Source: Microvelia longipes (Eukaryota > Arthropoda > Insecta > Hemiptera > Veliidae). From it: a stretch of DNA of 64,000 bases. The translations under genes and the position numbers were made by a program. Below the pieces are notes generated by a model. The model was not told where the DNA came from. It made no database searches and saw nothing but the letters and a program-made list of their open reading frames with translations. Shown one piece after another: positions 10,830 to 22,185 of this stretch. The stretch lies in assembly GCA_018340805.1 (NCBI GenBank), contig JACMZG010001911.1:58041617-58105616 (forward strand), read 5' to 3'. Position 1 is the stretch's first letter. Each line of letters starts with the position of its first letter.

Positions 10830-12430
10830 TTATTCAGAATTTATTATTACTATTGTTATGAATTTATTATTACTATTGTTATGTATTTATTATTACTATT
10901 TTCTTTTACGCTTTAACCTGTAGGGTCATTTAGCGTTTTCCCCTCACTCAAACTCACTCAACATTAACCCCTGAGTTTGTGAACCCAATCATCTAGGAAG
11001 CACCCCCTCTGTACATGGTAGCACATGTAACCGGATCACAGTGTGTCTAGTTCATCCAGCCCAACCAGACTCTATCCAAACTCACTGCTCTGGCTAGTAT
11101 CTGCGACTAGTTCACAGTGTGCCTAGTTCATCTAGACCAGCTAGACTCTGGCTAGCGCCGACTACTAGTTCACTGTGTGCTTGTTTCATCTAGTCTTACT
11201 AGCTCTCCTCTGATCACATAAGTCTCACTTGACCTCGTCCTTCCAGTCTCACCAATCTCATCAGTTCCACTAGCATCACCAGACTCTAGCTAGGCTCACC
11301 GCTCTGGCCAGTCCAGCACCACCCGACAAAGAACTTTAGCACCCAGATGTCAGCGTGCACAAACTCATTCTTTAGCCCTGCCCTGAAAGTCAAAGCTCCG
11401 CAGTGCTATTAGGAGACGTCTGTCTTCAAGAACTGAGCACTTTGTTCCTAGTCACTTATGTTACTCGTGTCGCCGCCATCACTTTCACTGACTAAGTTTT
11501 CGGACATACAAAGGCTAAGTATATCTTTCCGACCTTCATCTCCCCCAGCCCGCAGAACATTAACTTTTCGTGAGCTGGAGACAACGGAAACGTGGATCCA
11601 GACTTGTCTCAGATGAAACTAGATCTAACCCCGCATTTGCGTATTAGTAGCCAAGGAAACCACGTAAAACCTTGGCTGGGTTGGCCGGCCTTTAATTCAA
11701 GACCTCCCGAGTGTATGGTACAAGGGATAACCTCATATTGAGGTCCTCCCCCGGCTGGATTTGAACCCTCGACCTCCAGGTCGAAAGGCGAGCGCTCTAC
11801 CACTGAGCTACCGGACTCGGTATATTATTACTATTGTTATGAAATTATTATTTATATCATTATAAAATTATAATTACTTTTTTTATGGATTTATTATTAC
11901 TATTGTTATGAATTTGTTATTTATATCGTTATAAATTTATAATTACTTTTTTTTATGGATTTATTATTACTATTGTTATAAGTTTATTAGAATTTATTAT
12001 TACTATTGTTATGAATTTATTATTACTATTGTTATTAATTTATTATTAATATTGTTATGATTTTTTTTTATGCTTTAACCCGTAGGGTCATTTAGCGTTT
12101 TCCCCTCACTCAAATCTCACTCAACTAATTAACCCCTGAGTTTGTACACATCCAATCATCTAGGAAGCACCCTCTCCGTACATGGTAGCACATGTAACCG
12201 GTTCACTGTGTGTCTAGTTCATCCAGCCCAACCAGACTCTATCCAAACTCACTGCTATGGCTAGTATCTGCGACTAGTTCACAGTGTGCCTAGTTCATCT
12301 AGACCAGCTAGACTCTGGCTAGGCTCACCGCTCTGGCTAGCGCTCTGGCGTTATGAATTTATTATTACTATTGTTATAAATTTATTAGAATTTATTATTA
12401 CTATTGTTATGCATTTATTAGAATTTATTA
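10830..12430. repeat. Minisatellite with duplicated composite insert
   Basis: Units of about 22-24 bp with the core TTATTATTACTATTGTTATG occur at 10840-10900, 11821-12065 and 12345-12430. The blocks are separated by two copies of an unrelated segment that starts with GTAGGGTCATTTAGCG (10922 and 12085). The first copy is long (to about 11600) and leads into a SINE. The second stops near 12355. Both contain degenerate CTAGTTCA/CTAGACTCTGGCTAG-rich direct repeats. Confidence 0.8.
11530..11822 (-). mobile_element. tRNA-derived SINE (Arg-like head)
   Basis: On the - strand from 11822, CCGGTAGCTCAGTGGTAGAG (A box) is followed by GAGGGTTCAAATCC (B box). The anticodon loop TTTCGAC would read TCG (Arg-like), but the anticodon stem is badly mismatched. 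The body continues to lower coordinates through CAATATGAGG and GGCCGGCCAACCCAGCC. The left limit is approximate. Confidence 0.75.
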
Positions 12431-12704
12431 TTACAACTACAGTCAATATTGTCAGTTAATCCTCACCTAGGAAGGAGCTTTATGTATAGTTAAAAAAAAA
12501 TAAAGTAGAATGCCTATATTTGGGTTTTTCGGTCCATCATGGTTTTAACTGCCAGAAACCACCTCTGGTGGGTTGCATCCACTGTTCTTTAAAGTTATAA
12601 ATTTATTTAATATTTCTTTAAAGTAGTTAAAGAATTATTAATTATTTTTTATGTATTTTTGTTTATAATTATTAATAATTATATGTGTTCCTTTGTTTTT
12701 TTAG

Positions 12705-12820
12705 GGTGAAAGAGACAAAGTTGGTAAAAAGAGTCCTGGCAAGAACTGTATACCAGTGGTTAACTCTGGTATCAAAGTATCCGTTGTCAAGCCGAGGGTC
12801 ATACAGCCCCCTCAAACAAG
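12705..12820 (+). CDS. Apc: Apc, exon f
   Basis: Acceptor TTTTTTTAG and donor GTAACA. Residues 210-247 plus part of a split Arg codon: a basic linker (GERDKVGKKSPGK...) ending VVKPRVIQPPQTR. It follows directly after SAMPQ, as basic KKKKP-type tails follow SAMP in other Apc proteins. Confidence 0.9.
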
Positions 12821-13085
12821 GTAACAACTCATTCTTCTTTTATCTCTTTGTTTCTTATTTTTTTTAGTAGCTCTTGAAAGTTAGAATGAAGTTGTACACA
12901 AGTGTGGTTATTCATACTTGAAAATGAAGTAAGGAGTGTTAAGAATAATGTGTGGAGATGTGGTAGATGCAAGGATGTGTAGCGCTTGTGAGAGTCATCA
13001 GGGTAGAGGGGATGAAGAAGAAGAAACAAAGAAGAAGTTATTATTCTTGTGTTCAGCAGATTTTTATAACGTATATGTATGTATG

Positions 13086-13089
<4 letters not shown>

Positions 13090-13141
<52 letters not shown>

Positions 13142-13149
13142 TATATATA

Positions 13150-13238
<89 letters not shown>

Positions 13239-13245
13239 TATATCC
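13090..13245. repeat. (TA)n microsatellite
   Basis: AT array with TATG at its left edge, in the intron between exons f and g. The long open frames across it are artefacts of the repeat. Confidence 0.97.
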
Positions 13246-13385
13246 TTATATATAATATCCTTTTGTATCTGAACAATTTTTTATGTTTTTATGTTGTGTT
13301 AAATATTAAAAAAAATGAAATTTAAAAATTAAGTATGTTAATTTGTTACAAGTTTTCCACCAAAATAGTAGTTTAATGGCAAAGG

Positions 13386-13415
13386 GATTTCAATCGAACT
13401 TAATGTCATCATCAG
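13386..13415 (-). other. Hammerhead-like CTGATGA...GAAA motif
   Basis: On the - strand, CTGATGA is followed by a weak stem segment and then GAAATCC. It has the same layout as the motifs in the foldback elements of this window but stands alone here, perhaps as a PLE-type 3' remnant. Confidence 0.4.
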
Positions 13416-13648
13416 TGCAATCAAAATAAATACCAAATTTTATACATAAAGTAATTGCTTTTTTGAGATGTTAGCTCAAAGCATGTTAAGTTAACATCAA
13501 AACTCTTGTTATTTGAGAGTTAAGTAAGACTTACTGAGCTATTGCCTTGAGATGCAACGCTTAGGAAATATGATAAGGTGAAAAAATGTTCTGAGGTACT
13601 ATGTGCCTGATTTTTTGATTACGTTGTTATGTAATTTTGTTTTGTTAG

Positions 13649-13780
13649 ATTGAAGCAACAGGTGCCAGCGAGCCAGCTGGGAGAAGATGAGGTAGCAGTG
13701 TTTGCTACAGAAGGAACTCCATGTAATTTCTCAGTCAGGTCTTCACTCTCTGATCTCACTATAAATACTAGACCAAAAGG
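13649..13780 (+). CDS. Apc: Apc, exon g (20-residue repeat 3)
   Basis: Acceptor TTTTGTTAG and donor GTAAAT. It completes an Arg codon, then gives residues 249-291. The third 20-residue repeat is at 266-286 (FATEGTPCNFSVRSSLSDLT), with the EGTP-F-S-SLSDL pattern intact. Confidence 0.94.
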
Positions 13781-14136
13781 GTAAATATACTTTTCTGTTT
13801 ATTTATAATGTAATTGCACAGTTTATAATCAGTTGACAGCGTGGGTAAATAATGGATGTTAAACAACGACCACTATTTCATATCAGGCCAACCTCATTGT
13901 TTTGGCAACACCATATTCTCACACTTTCAATTGATTATAATGGTGTGTCATACTTATAGGCCATTTGCATGGTGGGATCTGAAATCAGCAATACATTTTT
14001 TTACTTTTTTAAAAGTTGCTGAGCATAGTTAAGTAGGTCATTAACATACATACATAAACTTGTGTGTATCTATGTACACACACACTTATGTATTTATGGG
14101 TGTATGTGTGTTTATATATACATACATACATACATA

Positions 14137-14143
14137 CATATAT

Positions 14144-14208
<65 letters not shown>
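14137..14208. repeat. (TA)n microsatellite
   Basis: AT array preceded by (CATA)n, 130 bp upstream of exon h. Confidence 0.95.
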
Positions 14209-14211
<3 letters not shown>

Positions 14212-14336
14212 ATAATTATTATTATTAAAGATTATTGTTATTATTATTATTATTCTTCTTTGCTAACATATCTTATAGTTGATTCAGAATGAATTATGTT
14301 TAAGTGTTTTATACTTTGTTGGATGTTTGTTTGTAG

Positions 14337-14398
14337 GAGTGTAGCTGAGACACCACCTGTTGACAACTCCTCACCTCTCAGCTCTCTGGATCCTGATA
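14337..14398 (+). CDS. Apc: Apc, exon h
   Basis: Acceptor TTTGTAG and donor GTAAGT. 62 nt encoding residues 293-312 between split Gly and Ile codons (SVAETPPVDNSSPLSSLDPD). The segment is short and acidic/Ser-rich and may be part of the spacer between repeat 3 and its SAMP-like tail. Both neighbours join in frame. Confidence 0.85.
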
Positions 14399-16376
14399 GT
14401 AAGTTCCCACTTTATTTACATTAAGTCTTTTTGTTGACAAGTCTGCCTCCGTGATAGTGTAAGCCAGGAATATACTAAGTGTTGTTTGCAGACCCTTGGA
14501 GATCCATGAAAAGATTTTTAGTGGGTCCACGAGCTAATGGACAAAATATTATAAGAAATATGTTAACATTAATTATCAGTGGCAAGGGCAAATTTTATTG
14601 CAACCCTTGTAAGTAAATTGGCAATTTACTTACCCTGTATTTTTAAGGTGTTAATGTTGGCACATGTGTTACTCGTGTGGCGCACAAGCCTTGATCTTAT
14701 GCGACACATAAGACACAATGGTCAATGTATATCATTTTATTTATTTGTAATTTAATCTTTGTAAGCAGGTATTTATATATAAATAAACGATTTATTTATT
14801 TATGTAAAATGTTCCACCTGGTATACATTAAACATATATAATGTAAAGTATTTAATATTAAATTATTAATCTTAGCTATGCAATTTCATAAAATTCATTA
14901 AAAAAGATCTATATTACTTAACAAATTCTCTTTGTCATGAAACATAGGGTAGTTTTAGAAATAGTTCTGAACATTAGCTCAGTCATGGGAAAATATTATG
15001 CTTATCCAGATGGCTTTGTCAGTCTGATTCTATAGTTATTGTATTCAGAAGAATTATGCTTTGTTTTACCTTGGTTGTGCCATGGTTGTGCATTAAAAAA
15101 AAACTTTAGTTAATATTTAATGACCTTCTCCCTGATACATACCTCATGCAATATCTGTTTGTTGTAAGCTTGTTTCTCTTAGATTTATTTTACCAAATAT
15201 ATTTCTTCGCCCAAATACATTTACTCATTAATAAGAAGTATTATTCATTTTTCAGAGTAACAAAATAGTTGAATTATTATTTTTAGTATTAAGTCTCCAT
15301 TGTTTTATGCTTTTTATTTTTCTATAGTTTTTGAAGTTGGTTGAAGTTTTATTCCGTCCCATCCTGTGTCCGAAAAATAAAAAGAAAATTGTTGAATTTT
15401 GATTATCGCGTTTTATAAAAATTAATACAGTTATATTTATGTCTCACATTTTTATTTACAAAAAATTCCTTAATAAAAACAATAAAAAATTTAATACTGA
15501 TTTTTTTCTAGTTGGAATTATTTGATTTGTTTTCTAATTATTTAACAGTTTCTGTGTAAAGTTGATCTGTTTATGAAATTAAAGGAAAAAAAAAAGTTTA
15601 GTTTGTGGTTTTATTAATTTGGTTTAATTTATTAGGGTTCTCCCACAATGCCTTACAACGCAACTTGCAATTCTAAACTAACCGATACAAATACGTATGC
15701 AATCTGGTCTAAACAAACCTTTTTCCATTATTCATTCTTTACATTAGTTTCTTTAATGTAAAGAAACTTACTTTAAAGACTTTCTTTATGTCAGGAAATC
15801 ACATGTTAATTCATTTAAAACTTTTATTTCGTCGAGATTTTGAATATGGTCTCTTTAGTAGTTCCAAAAATTCTTTGAGTGGCTTAGTATAAAGAGTTCT
15901 TCCAAGTTCTTTTTTTTATTATTTTTATATGAGAACACAATTATTATGTTACTTCGTAAAAGGACATTAGTCTGATCTTATTAAATAAATGAGTACTCTT
16001 TTTTAGACAGTGTTGAATAAACAGTATTTTAAATACACTATTTTGACTATTTTTCATGAGAATATTTGTAGTGTTCTGTCCTACCTAAACCATTTCCTGT
16101 TGTAGATTACCAGCATCTTATGTTTCAGGGTAATTTCTCATTAGTTCTGTTTCATAGCTAAATCCAGGAACTAGTCTTGTTCTGGAGTTCCCTTTTCTTG
16201 GTTTCCTCCCAGTATACATATGATTTCCATCCGACTTATACCTTCATGTTGTTTAATGTTTATTTCTACTCTAGGGAGCTAAAAATAGTTTTTACTTGAA
16301 TTCACAAGAAATATAAGCAAAGTTAAGAATAGACCTATCAAACTATAAAATCAAACTGCATTGCGACACTAGATAG
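14399..16376. other. Apc intron, no recognised feature
   Basis: About 2 kb of AT-rich intron. I see no ORF, TIR or tandem array before the (TA)n block at 16377. A small palindrome (TTTCTTTAATGTAAAGAAAC) lies near 15748-15768. Confidence 0.5.
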
Positions 16377-16395
16377 TATATATATATATATATTA

Positions 16396-16460
<65 letters not shown>
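16377..16460. repeat. (TA)n microsatellite
   Basis: AT array directly in front of a SINE fragment. Confidence 0.95.
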
Positions 16461-16461
<1 letters not shown>

Positions 16462-16464
<3 letters not shown>

Positions 16465-16735
16465 TGAAAATCCTGCAGAATGAAATGGGAGGATTGCATA
16501 CATTAAATATACATATGTTCTGACTTATGGTTTCTTGAGACTTGTAGAAAATTATAATAAAACCTCAGATCTTCTGTTGATTAGACTCAAAATGCCTGCA
16601 ATAGAACTCATTACTAAGGTAGAACACTATCTTTATCTAAGTTTAGCAAAAACGTCTAACAACTGAGCAGTGGAGCACTTGGTCCATGTGCAAGGTGGTC
16701 CATCGACACTCCCTAATTACTCTCACTTGTAAAAA
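16462..16735 (+). mobile_element. SINE family 1, copy 3 (5' truncated)
   Basis: Shares the 3' half of the 972-1700 SINE: TTAGACTCAAAATGCCTGCA near 16580, then GAACACTATCTTTATCTAAG and a TAATTAC end. It ends about 35 bp before Apc exon i. Confidence 0.6.
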
Positions 16736-16772
16736 TACTTTGGACAAATGTTGATGTAGATCATTGTGATAG

Positions 16773-16922
16773 TTTCAGTAGATGAAGTAGAGGGGGTTGA
16801 TGTGGTGACAGAGGAAGGTACCAATGTGCTCTCAGGTAACTCTGATCTCGATGAAGTTACTCTCAGAGAACAGCAAGATGAAGCTTTACTCATGCAGGTC
16901 ATATCATCTGGTAAAACTTCAG
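16773..16922 (+). CDS. Apc: Apc, exon i (degenerate SAMP module 3)
   Basis: Acceptor TTGTGATAG and donor GTAACA. It completes an Ile codon, then gives residues 314-362, an acidic stretch ending EQQDEALLMQVISSGKTS. The acidic-LL-x2-ISS layout parallels a LLQECISSAMP-type segment, but GKT replaces AMP. It therefore looks like a decayed SAMP repeat. An internal CAG/GTCATA could act as a weak alternative donor. Confidence 0.87.
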
Positions 16923-17089
16923 GTAACACATCATTTTATGTATTTATTAAGAATTCTATTAAACCGTTCAACTTTAGATAACAATCCTTAGAATCCTATG
17001 ACTGGTTTGCAGCTTTTTACCAAAAGTTTTCCATAGTTTTTCGTTAGTTGTACTTCTTAGTTTATAGAATCCCATCTTAAATTACTAGA

Positions 17090-17313
17090 TAAAAGTAGGC
17101 TTTAATTCTATATGTTACAAAATTTATTTTGTTTTAATTATTCAGCCATCATTGTGGTCATCTTTAGAACAATAACTAACTTTACATAAAACTATCACAG
17201 ACTACTTGAAAACATTAAAAAGTACATAAAAAGGTTCAAATTGCTAAAAAAACTACATCACAGTAAAGTAATAAATTAATGAGATACAATTATCTATAGT
17301 ATTATATATATAT

Positions 17314-17391
<78 letters not shown>

Positions 17392-17590
17392 TATTTAGCT
17401 ATTTAGTTTTATGTACTTTTAATGTTTTTAAGTAGTCTGTGATAGTTTTATGTGAAGTTAGTTATTGTTCTGAAGATGGCTGAATAATTAAAACAAAATA
17501 AATTTTGTAACCTATAGAATTAAAGCCTACTTACTACTACGTATCTAGTAAAATAAATTTTGTAACATATAGAATTAAAACCTACTTTCA
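17090..17590. repeat. Foldback element with (TA)n core
   Basis: Inverted arms: AGTAGGCTTTAATTCTATAT at 17094 onward, and its mirror around 17505-17530 with a partial second copy at 17568-17587. They continue through matching TTCAGCCATC...AACAATAACTAACTTTACAT (left) and its complement (right). The centre is a (TA)n array at 17301-17392. The right arm has CTGAAGATGGCTGAATAAT at 17470, a weak form of the hammerhead-like motif. Confidence 0.8.
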
Positions 17591-18377
17591 TCTTGTAATT
17601 TCAAACGTTTTCTATTCTAAGCCCTCTGTTTAAATCTCTATAAGACAAGCACAGCATAGGAGGTTCTCTAGTAATTACTCCATGTATTCTTTTCTTAGAC
17701 ATCTTGTACTGCTCTTGTTTCATCCCTCACATCCTTAGTTAGTTAAAAGTTATAGCATGAAATTCTGAGACTGTACAGCGGATTTCTTATAAGTATATTT
17801 CTCACATATATACAAAACAACTTGCCTTCAAAGGACCTTACTTTTTCTGTAAGGTCTGTAAAATAAACTGAGTGATATTTGGGATATTTCGCTGTTTTGG
17901 TAAGCTTGTATCTCTGTACAACATACTGACTGGTTTGTCTTGTAAAGTAAGAATGGACATTCTTTACAGTAGACAAACTAGATTTAATATTGTGAACAAA
18001 TATGAGTAACTGATAGCAGTACAGAGAATACAGTGTAAACAAATTATAAAAGTGAACTACAAAAAAAATTATAAATTGAACTAAAACTAAATTATTATAC
18101 TTGTCAGTAATGTTCCATTTTTCTGCTAAGTAGCATAAATATAAATTTCAAGTTTCCTGTTTGGTTTGTGGTTTTTATAGGTTTTCTTAAAATTTTTTAA
18201 GAAAAAAACATTTTCTGCTTAAAGTTTTTTTTTTACTTCTTAGCAAATCTTTATCAGAATTTTTTAATAAGTTGTCTTTTTGAAATTCACTAAAAACAAC
18301 TAATAAAAATAGACTTTTAATAAAAAAAAATAGACTTTTAAAATTTTTAAACAAAAATAACTTTTTTCATGACCAAC

Positions 18378-19620
18378 AGTTTGGATTCAGAGCGAATCGC
18401 TCTACTTATAAGGCACTTCAAACAATAGCAGAAGACATTTATGACGCTTTCGAAAAAAGAAGAATTGCTTGCTCTATTGTGTGACATTTCAAAAGCCTTT
18501 GACTGCATTCATTTTCAGACGTTGAAACTTAAGCTGCTGAGTTGTGGATAAGGGGTCTCCCTCTGGAGCTCATTATGTCATATCTCACTAAAAGATTTCA
18601 ACAGGTACACGTTAACGGAAAACTATCTGACGCGAGAGAATTACAGTATGGAGTTTCCTCAAGGATCTGTTCTAGCCCCATTCTTTTTCTTATCTACTGT
18701 AATGATCTTCCTGACTTCAGCCATAGGTGCATTAGATTTGCAGACAATACAACGTATTTAATCAAGAACGCCAATAGACAGACTCTATTGAATCAGAAAG
18801 ATGTAGTTATAAGTAGAGCTAAAGACTGGTTTTCAACCAATTCACTGACACTTAATGATGAGAAGAGTCAAGTGTTGATATTTTCGCTGAAATCGCCAGA
18901 TAGGGAGAATTCGCTGAAGCTCCTTGGAGTTACTCTGGATTCTCTACTCACCTGGGAGAAGCATACTTCTCAACTGGCAAAGAAGCTATCATCAGTTCTC
19001 TTCCTACTCAGGAAATTATCAGAAGTATTGGATGTAAAAACCATGATATCAGTGTACTACGCCTACTTCTTTCAAGAATGTCTTATTGTGCTGCCTTGTG
19101 GGGAACCAGTACCAGTGCTCTAAATATTTTTCTACTCCAAAAAAAGGCCCTGCGTATTTTTAACTTACAATATTCTGAATCGTGTAAGCCCTATTTTTAA
19201 ATTTCTCTTTATGACTCTACCATCTTTTGTTATTTATAACTTGCTTTATTTATTCACTCGGAAAGTAACCACCATAGAAATATTGATAATCATAACTATA
19301 ATACTAGATATAACCATATGCTAATAGTACCTCACTGTAGACTTCATAAAACTTTTAATTCGCCTAAAATAGTTGCCATTAAAATGTATAATTGCCTGAA
19401 GCCTAAAACTCAAAACTTAGAGTTAACAGCATTCGCTAAGCAAATAAAATCATATTTGATTACGGAAGCTTTTTATTCTATAAACGATTTTATAAATAAT
19501 TGTTCTTTGTAATTAAGTTAAGATTTTGACTCAGAGACACAATTGTAATTTTACTTTTGTAATTTTATGTATTTGTATTAACTCTTAGAAAAATAAATAA
19601 ATAAATAAAATAAATAAATA
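18378..19620 (+). mobile_element. LINE remnant, reverse transcriptase (Jockey/CR1-like)
   Basis: A 5'-truncated non-LTR retrotransposon. Conceptual frames give FGFRANRSTYKALQ near 18380, a damaged motif A, then a 193-codon open frame (18542-19123). That frame includes the LTLNDEKSQVL and LGVTLDSLLTWEKHTSQLAK segments typical of Jockey/CR1-type RTs. The catalytic motif reads FADNTT where FADDTT is expected, so one essential Asp is lost. Frameshifts and stops flank it. The C-terminal region continues to 19512 and ends in an (AAATA)n-type tail at 19588-19620. The copy is dead. Confidence 0.88.
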
Positions 19621-19700
19621 AAATGCTGGTGAAACCCCACTAAGTGTGTGGTTGTGATAGTGTTAGATAAATATGTTTATTTATGTTATTTTGGTTACAG

Positions 19701-19773
19701 TGATAGATAAAGGAAAAGATGACTCATGGCCTGATGACACGACCATCAGCTGTCACTCCTTCCCCAGCCATAG
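19701..19773 (+). CDS. Apc: Apc, exon j
   Basis: Acceptor TTGGTTACAG and donor GTAACT. It completes a Val codon, then gives residues 364-386 (IDKGKDDSWPDDTTISCHSFPSH) plus part of an Arg. The following exon joins in frame. I do not assign a domain. Confidence 0.85.
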
Positions 19774-19798
19774 GTAACTAGTTTAGCCAAAGAGACTA

Positions 19799-19892
19799 AG
19801 GCCCGTATTCAAAGACATCTTCCTAACATTTTCCTAACATTCTCCTTAAGGAGCAAGGAGAATGTTAGGAAGATGTCTTTGAATACGGGCCT
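19799..19892. mobile_element. Palindromic MITE, 94-bp hairpin
   Basis: A nearly perfect hairpin. The end AGGCCCGTATTCAAAGACAT is mirrored exactly at the right end, with CTCCTTAAGGAG at the centre. The sequence just outside (AAAGAGACTA to the left, a TTAGAGGGAG-like stretch to the right) also recurs around the larger relative at 25515, so the mobile unit may extend to about 19790-19920. Confidence 0.85.
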
Positions 19893-20217
19893 AATATTAT
19901 TAGAGGGAGTACAGAACCGATTAACACAGTGATAAGGGGTCTGGAAGTGAGACAGTTCCATAGGTGCCGTAACTGTACTACCCCTACTATAGTCTCCCTA
20001 GAGAGAGACTAGATACTCCTCCATCCCTCTACAACTCCTATTAAGGCACACACTCTACAAATGGCGTACATTTTTTAGATGACATATTTTCAACACAGAC
20101 AATTAAGAATACATGCAATAGATAATAATTAAAACTTATTTTTAAATTCATTTTACTTGATTTAAAACAAAATAGTCGAAAATAATGTTATATTTACGTT
20201 AAAATTGTAATTATTAT

Positions 20218-20590
20218 GAAAAAATGAAAACTGTCGAATACGACAGAAAACTGAAGTATACGACAGAAAACTGTCATATACTTCATACAGAACCACATAC
20301 AGACAAAAGGAAATTTTTTGAAATGCTCTATATAAAAGCTGACAAAGACAGTATGAACAAAAAACAAGACATTAACAATCTTAGCAGTATTTATTATAAT
20401 ATTATCTTAAAATCCTAATTTTTCCTTTACCTTTTTGTAATTTCATTTTAAATTTATTTACTAGTTAGACACATGACATAAAAAAACATTCAAAATTTTA
20501 TTATTTTTAAACTTTTTCATTTTTTGTCATTTTTAAGAACTGAAGAAGCTCAGATCCTTGGGCGAAGTTCTTCAACAATTTATTTTTAAT
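20218..20590 (+). mobile_element. Penelope-like element 3' remnant (GIY-YIG C-terminus)
   Basis: A 64-codon frame (20224-20418) contains HTDKRKFFEMLYIKADKDSM and then NKKQDINNLSSIYYNII. The E...LYIK...MNK...LSxIY pattern resembles the end of the GIY-YIG endonuclease region of PLEs. Downstream, CTGAAGA at 20540, a stem region and GCGAAG at 20562-20567 give a weak hammerhead-like layout as in PLE terminal repeats. The upstream RT part is missing. Confidence 0.55.
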
Positions 20591-20976
20591 AAATTTTAAT
20601 TAAAAGGACTAAAGTCTTTATTAATTTAATTGATATTACAAATAATTTATCACCTTAAAAATAGGTGCTCTAGATTTTTTTTTTAAATTGAAAATGTAAT
20701 GCATGATTTGTGTTCTTAAGCAAAAAATAATACATTTTAGCTCTTGGCCATTCCTTTCTAATGCCAATACAAGCAAAATGGTTTTATTCGTCCCGAGAAC
20801 CCAAAAAATGTATACCTTCTAATTTTCTCTTCAAAATCCTGCTTTGCATTGGAACCTTGAGCTTAATACACCTCTCCAAAATGAAGTTCCTTTTACACAA
20901 AAAAGTAACCCAAGTTTCATTAATTTATGTCAAATGGTTTAACATTTAAGGGGGGTGGCTTTTGGCCCACCTCGTA

Positions 20977-21045
20977 AATGTTTAACGGAGAAGGTATAGC
21001 TGAGTTAGAAAATGGTAACATAAGCTTAGTATCGCATTTAAAATA
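20977..21045 (+). pseudogene. Relic duplicate of the start of Apc exon k
   Basis: GAAGGTATAGCTGAGTTAGA and the next about 40 bp match the first part of exon k (21920 onward), at roughly 80 percent by eye. The TTTACAGG acceptor has become TTTAACGG, so the splice AG is gone, and similarity stops after CATTTA. It reads as a decayed partial tandem duplicate of an exon. Confidence 0.6.
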
Positions 21046-21195
21046 TAAATTAAAAAATAAAACAGGTAGTAGTACTACAGGTGTAATACATAGCAGTGTT
21101 ACCACCTGTAGCACTAATAGGTGCTACACCTGCATTACTTAGCCCTTCTACTCATGTAGTAGTGATAAATATTTGATATGTAGTCTGTCTATATA

Positions 21196-21893
21196 CAGAG
21201 TGGTACAATCCATATTTTAAGCTCCATACGAAGCTATAGCGATGAAATTGGTATCTACTGCCACCAAGTTGACCACTGAAAGATTAAATATCTAATTAGT
21301 TGTTTAATACTTGTTTACTAGTTGTACTAGTTTTTTTAATAATTGTTTGTCATGTATCTGACGTACGAAATGTGCTTTTCTACAGTAACTTTAAAAAGTT
21401 AAATTGGAACATACCATTGTACGGATCATTTTATTATACTCTACAATTTGATACCAATATCGCTGAATTTCCAGACCAATGTCTGTAATTTTTGTCTAAC
21501 CTTTATTCTTTCCTTGTAATGTATTAGAAGAGATGAATTCTGGTGTACCAGTGAGCTTATTTTTAATTGTAAATGGGTAATAGTTCTTATGTATGCTAAA
21601 TGATAGCTCAGGAAAAATTATGAGAATTTGATTATACTGGTATATAATTGTTCAAGATATAACACAGTTTCTGAAATAATTAATAGCTAGGTATGCTTTA
21701 ATTAACTTCTGAAAGTTACCATAAAAGCACATTTTGGTTATCAGATCACCATACTTATCAGACAATTACCAAACAAATAATTGGGTGTTTGAACTTCCAG
21801 TGGTCAACTAAGTGGAGGTAGATAGCAATTTCAATACGACAACTCCACACGAACCTGAGTTAATCTGGGTGATATATTTGAAATGTTCCACTG
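21196..21893. mobile_element. Tc1/mariner-type MITE, about 0.7 kb
   Basis: The ends are CAGAGTGGTACAATCCATA and, inverted, CAGTGGAACATTTCAAATA, with TA directly outside each. Longer inverted similarity follows inside: GGTATCTACTGCCACCAAGT near 21251 mirrored near 21800. There is no transposase. It ends 26 bp before exon k, so the exon's polypyrimidine/branch region abuts the element. Confidence 0.7.
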
Positions 21894-21919
21894 TATAGTT
21901 TAATATTTATGTTTTACAG

Positions 21920-22136
21920 GGAAGGCATAGTTGAGTTAGATAACGGTAACGTAGGCTTAATATCACATTTAGATTTAGAATCGATAGAACCACCGAGCAA
22001 CATGGCTTCTGTTACGTCTATCGGAGGTGGGCCATCGAGTCTTGGTTTGCCTAGTTTAGACGGAATAGAACCTCCATCCATGCTGGACAGTGTCCTGTCT
22101 ACAAGTTCTGTTCACCACACTATGTATATAGATCAG
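21920..22136 (+). CDS. Apc: Apc, exon k
   Basis: Acceptor GTTTTACAG and donor GTAAAA. It completes an Arg codon, then gives residues 388-459. The segment ESIEPPSNMASVTS is followed by a similar DGIEPPSMLDSVLS, an internal two-copy motif of the form IEPPS-M-x-S-V. The next exon starts IKPPAEMDELL, a third related copy. Confidence 0.9.
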
Positions 22137-22185
22137 GTAAAATATAATTATTGCCCATTGGTTTTGTTTTGCTTCATGGTCAACT

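Noticed and set aside
12936..13325. Open frames of 100-130 codons over TA and TG repeats (also 1703-1909, 14062-14292, 52485-52771)
   Set aside because: They encode only Tyr/Ile or Cys/Val/Tyr periodic peptides dictated by microsatellites.
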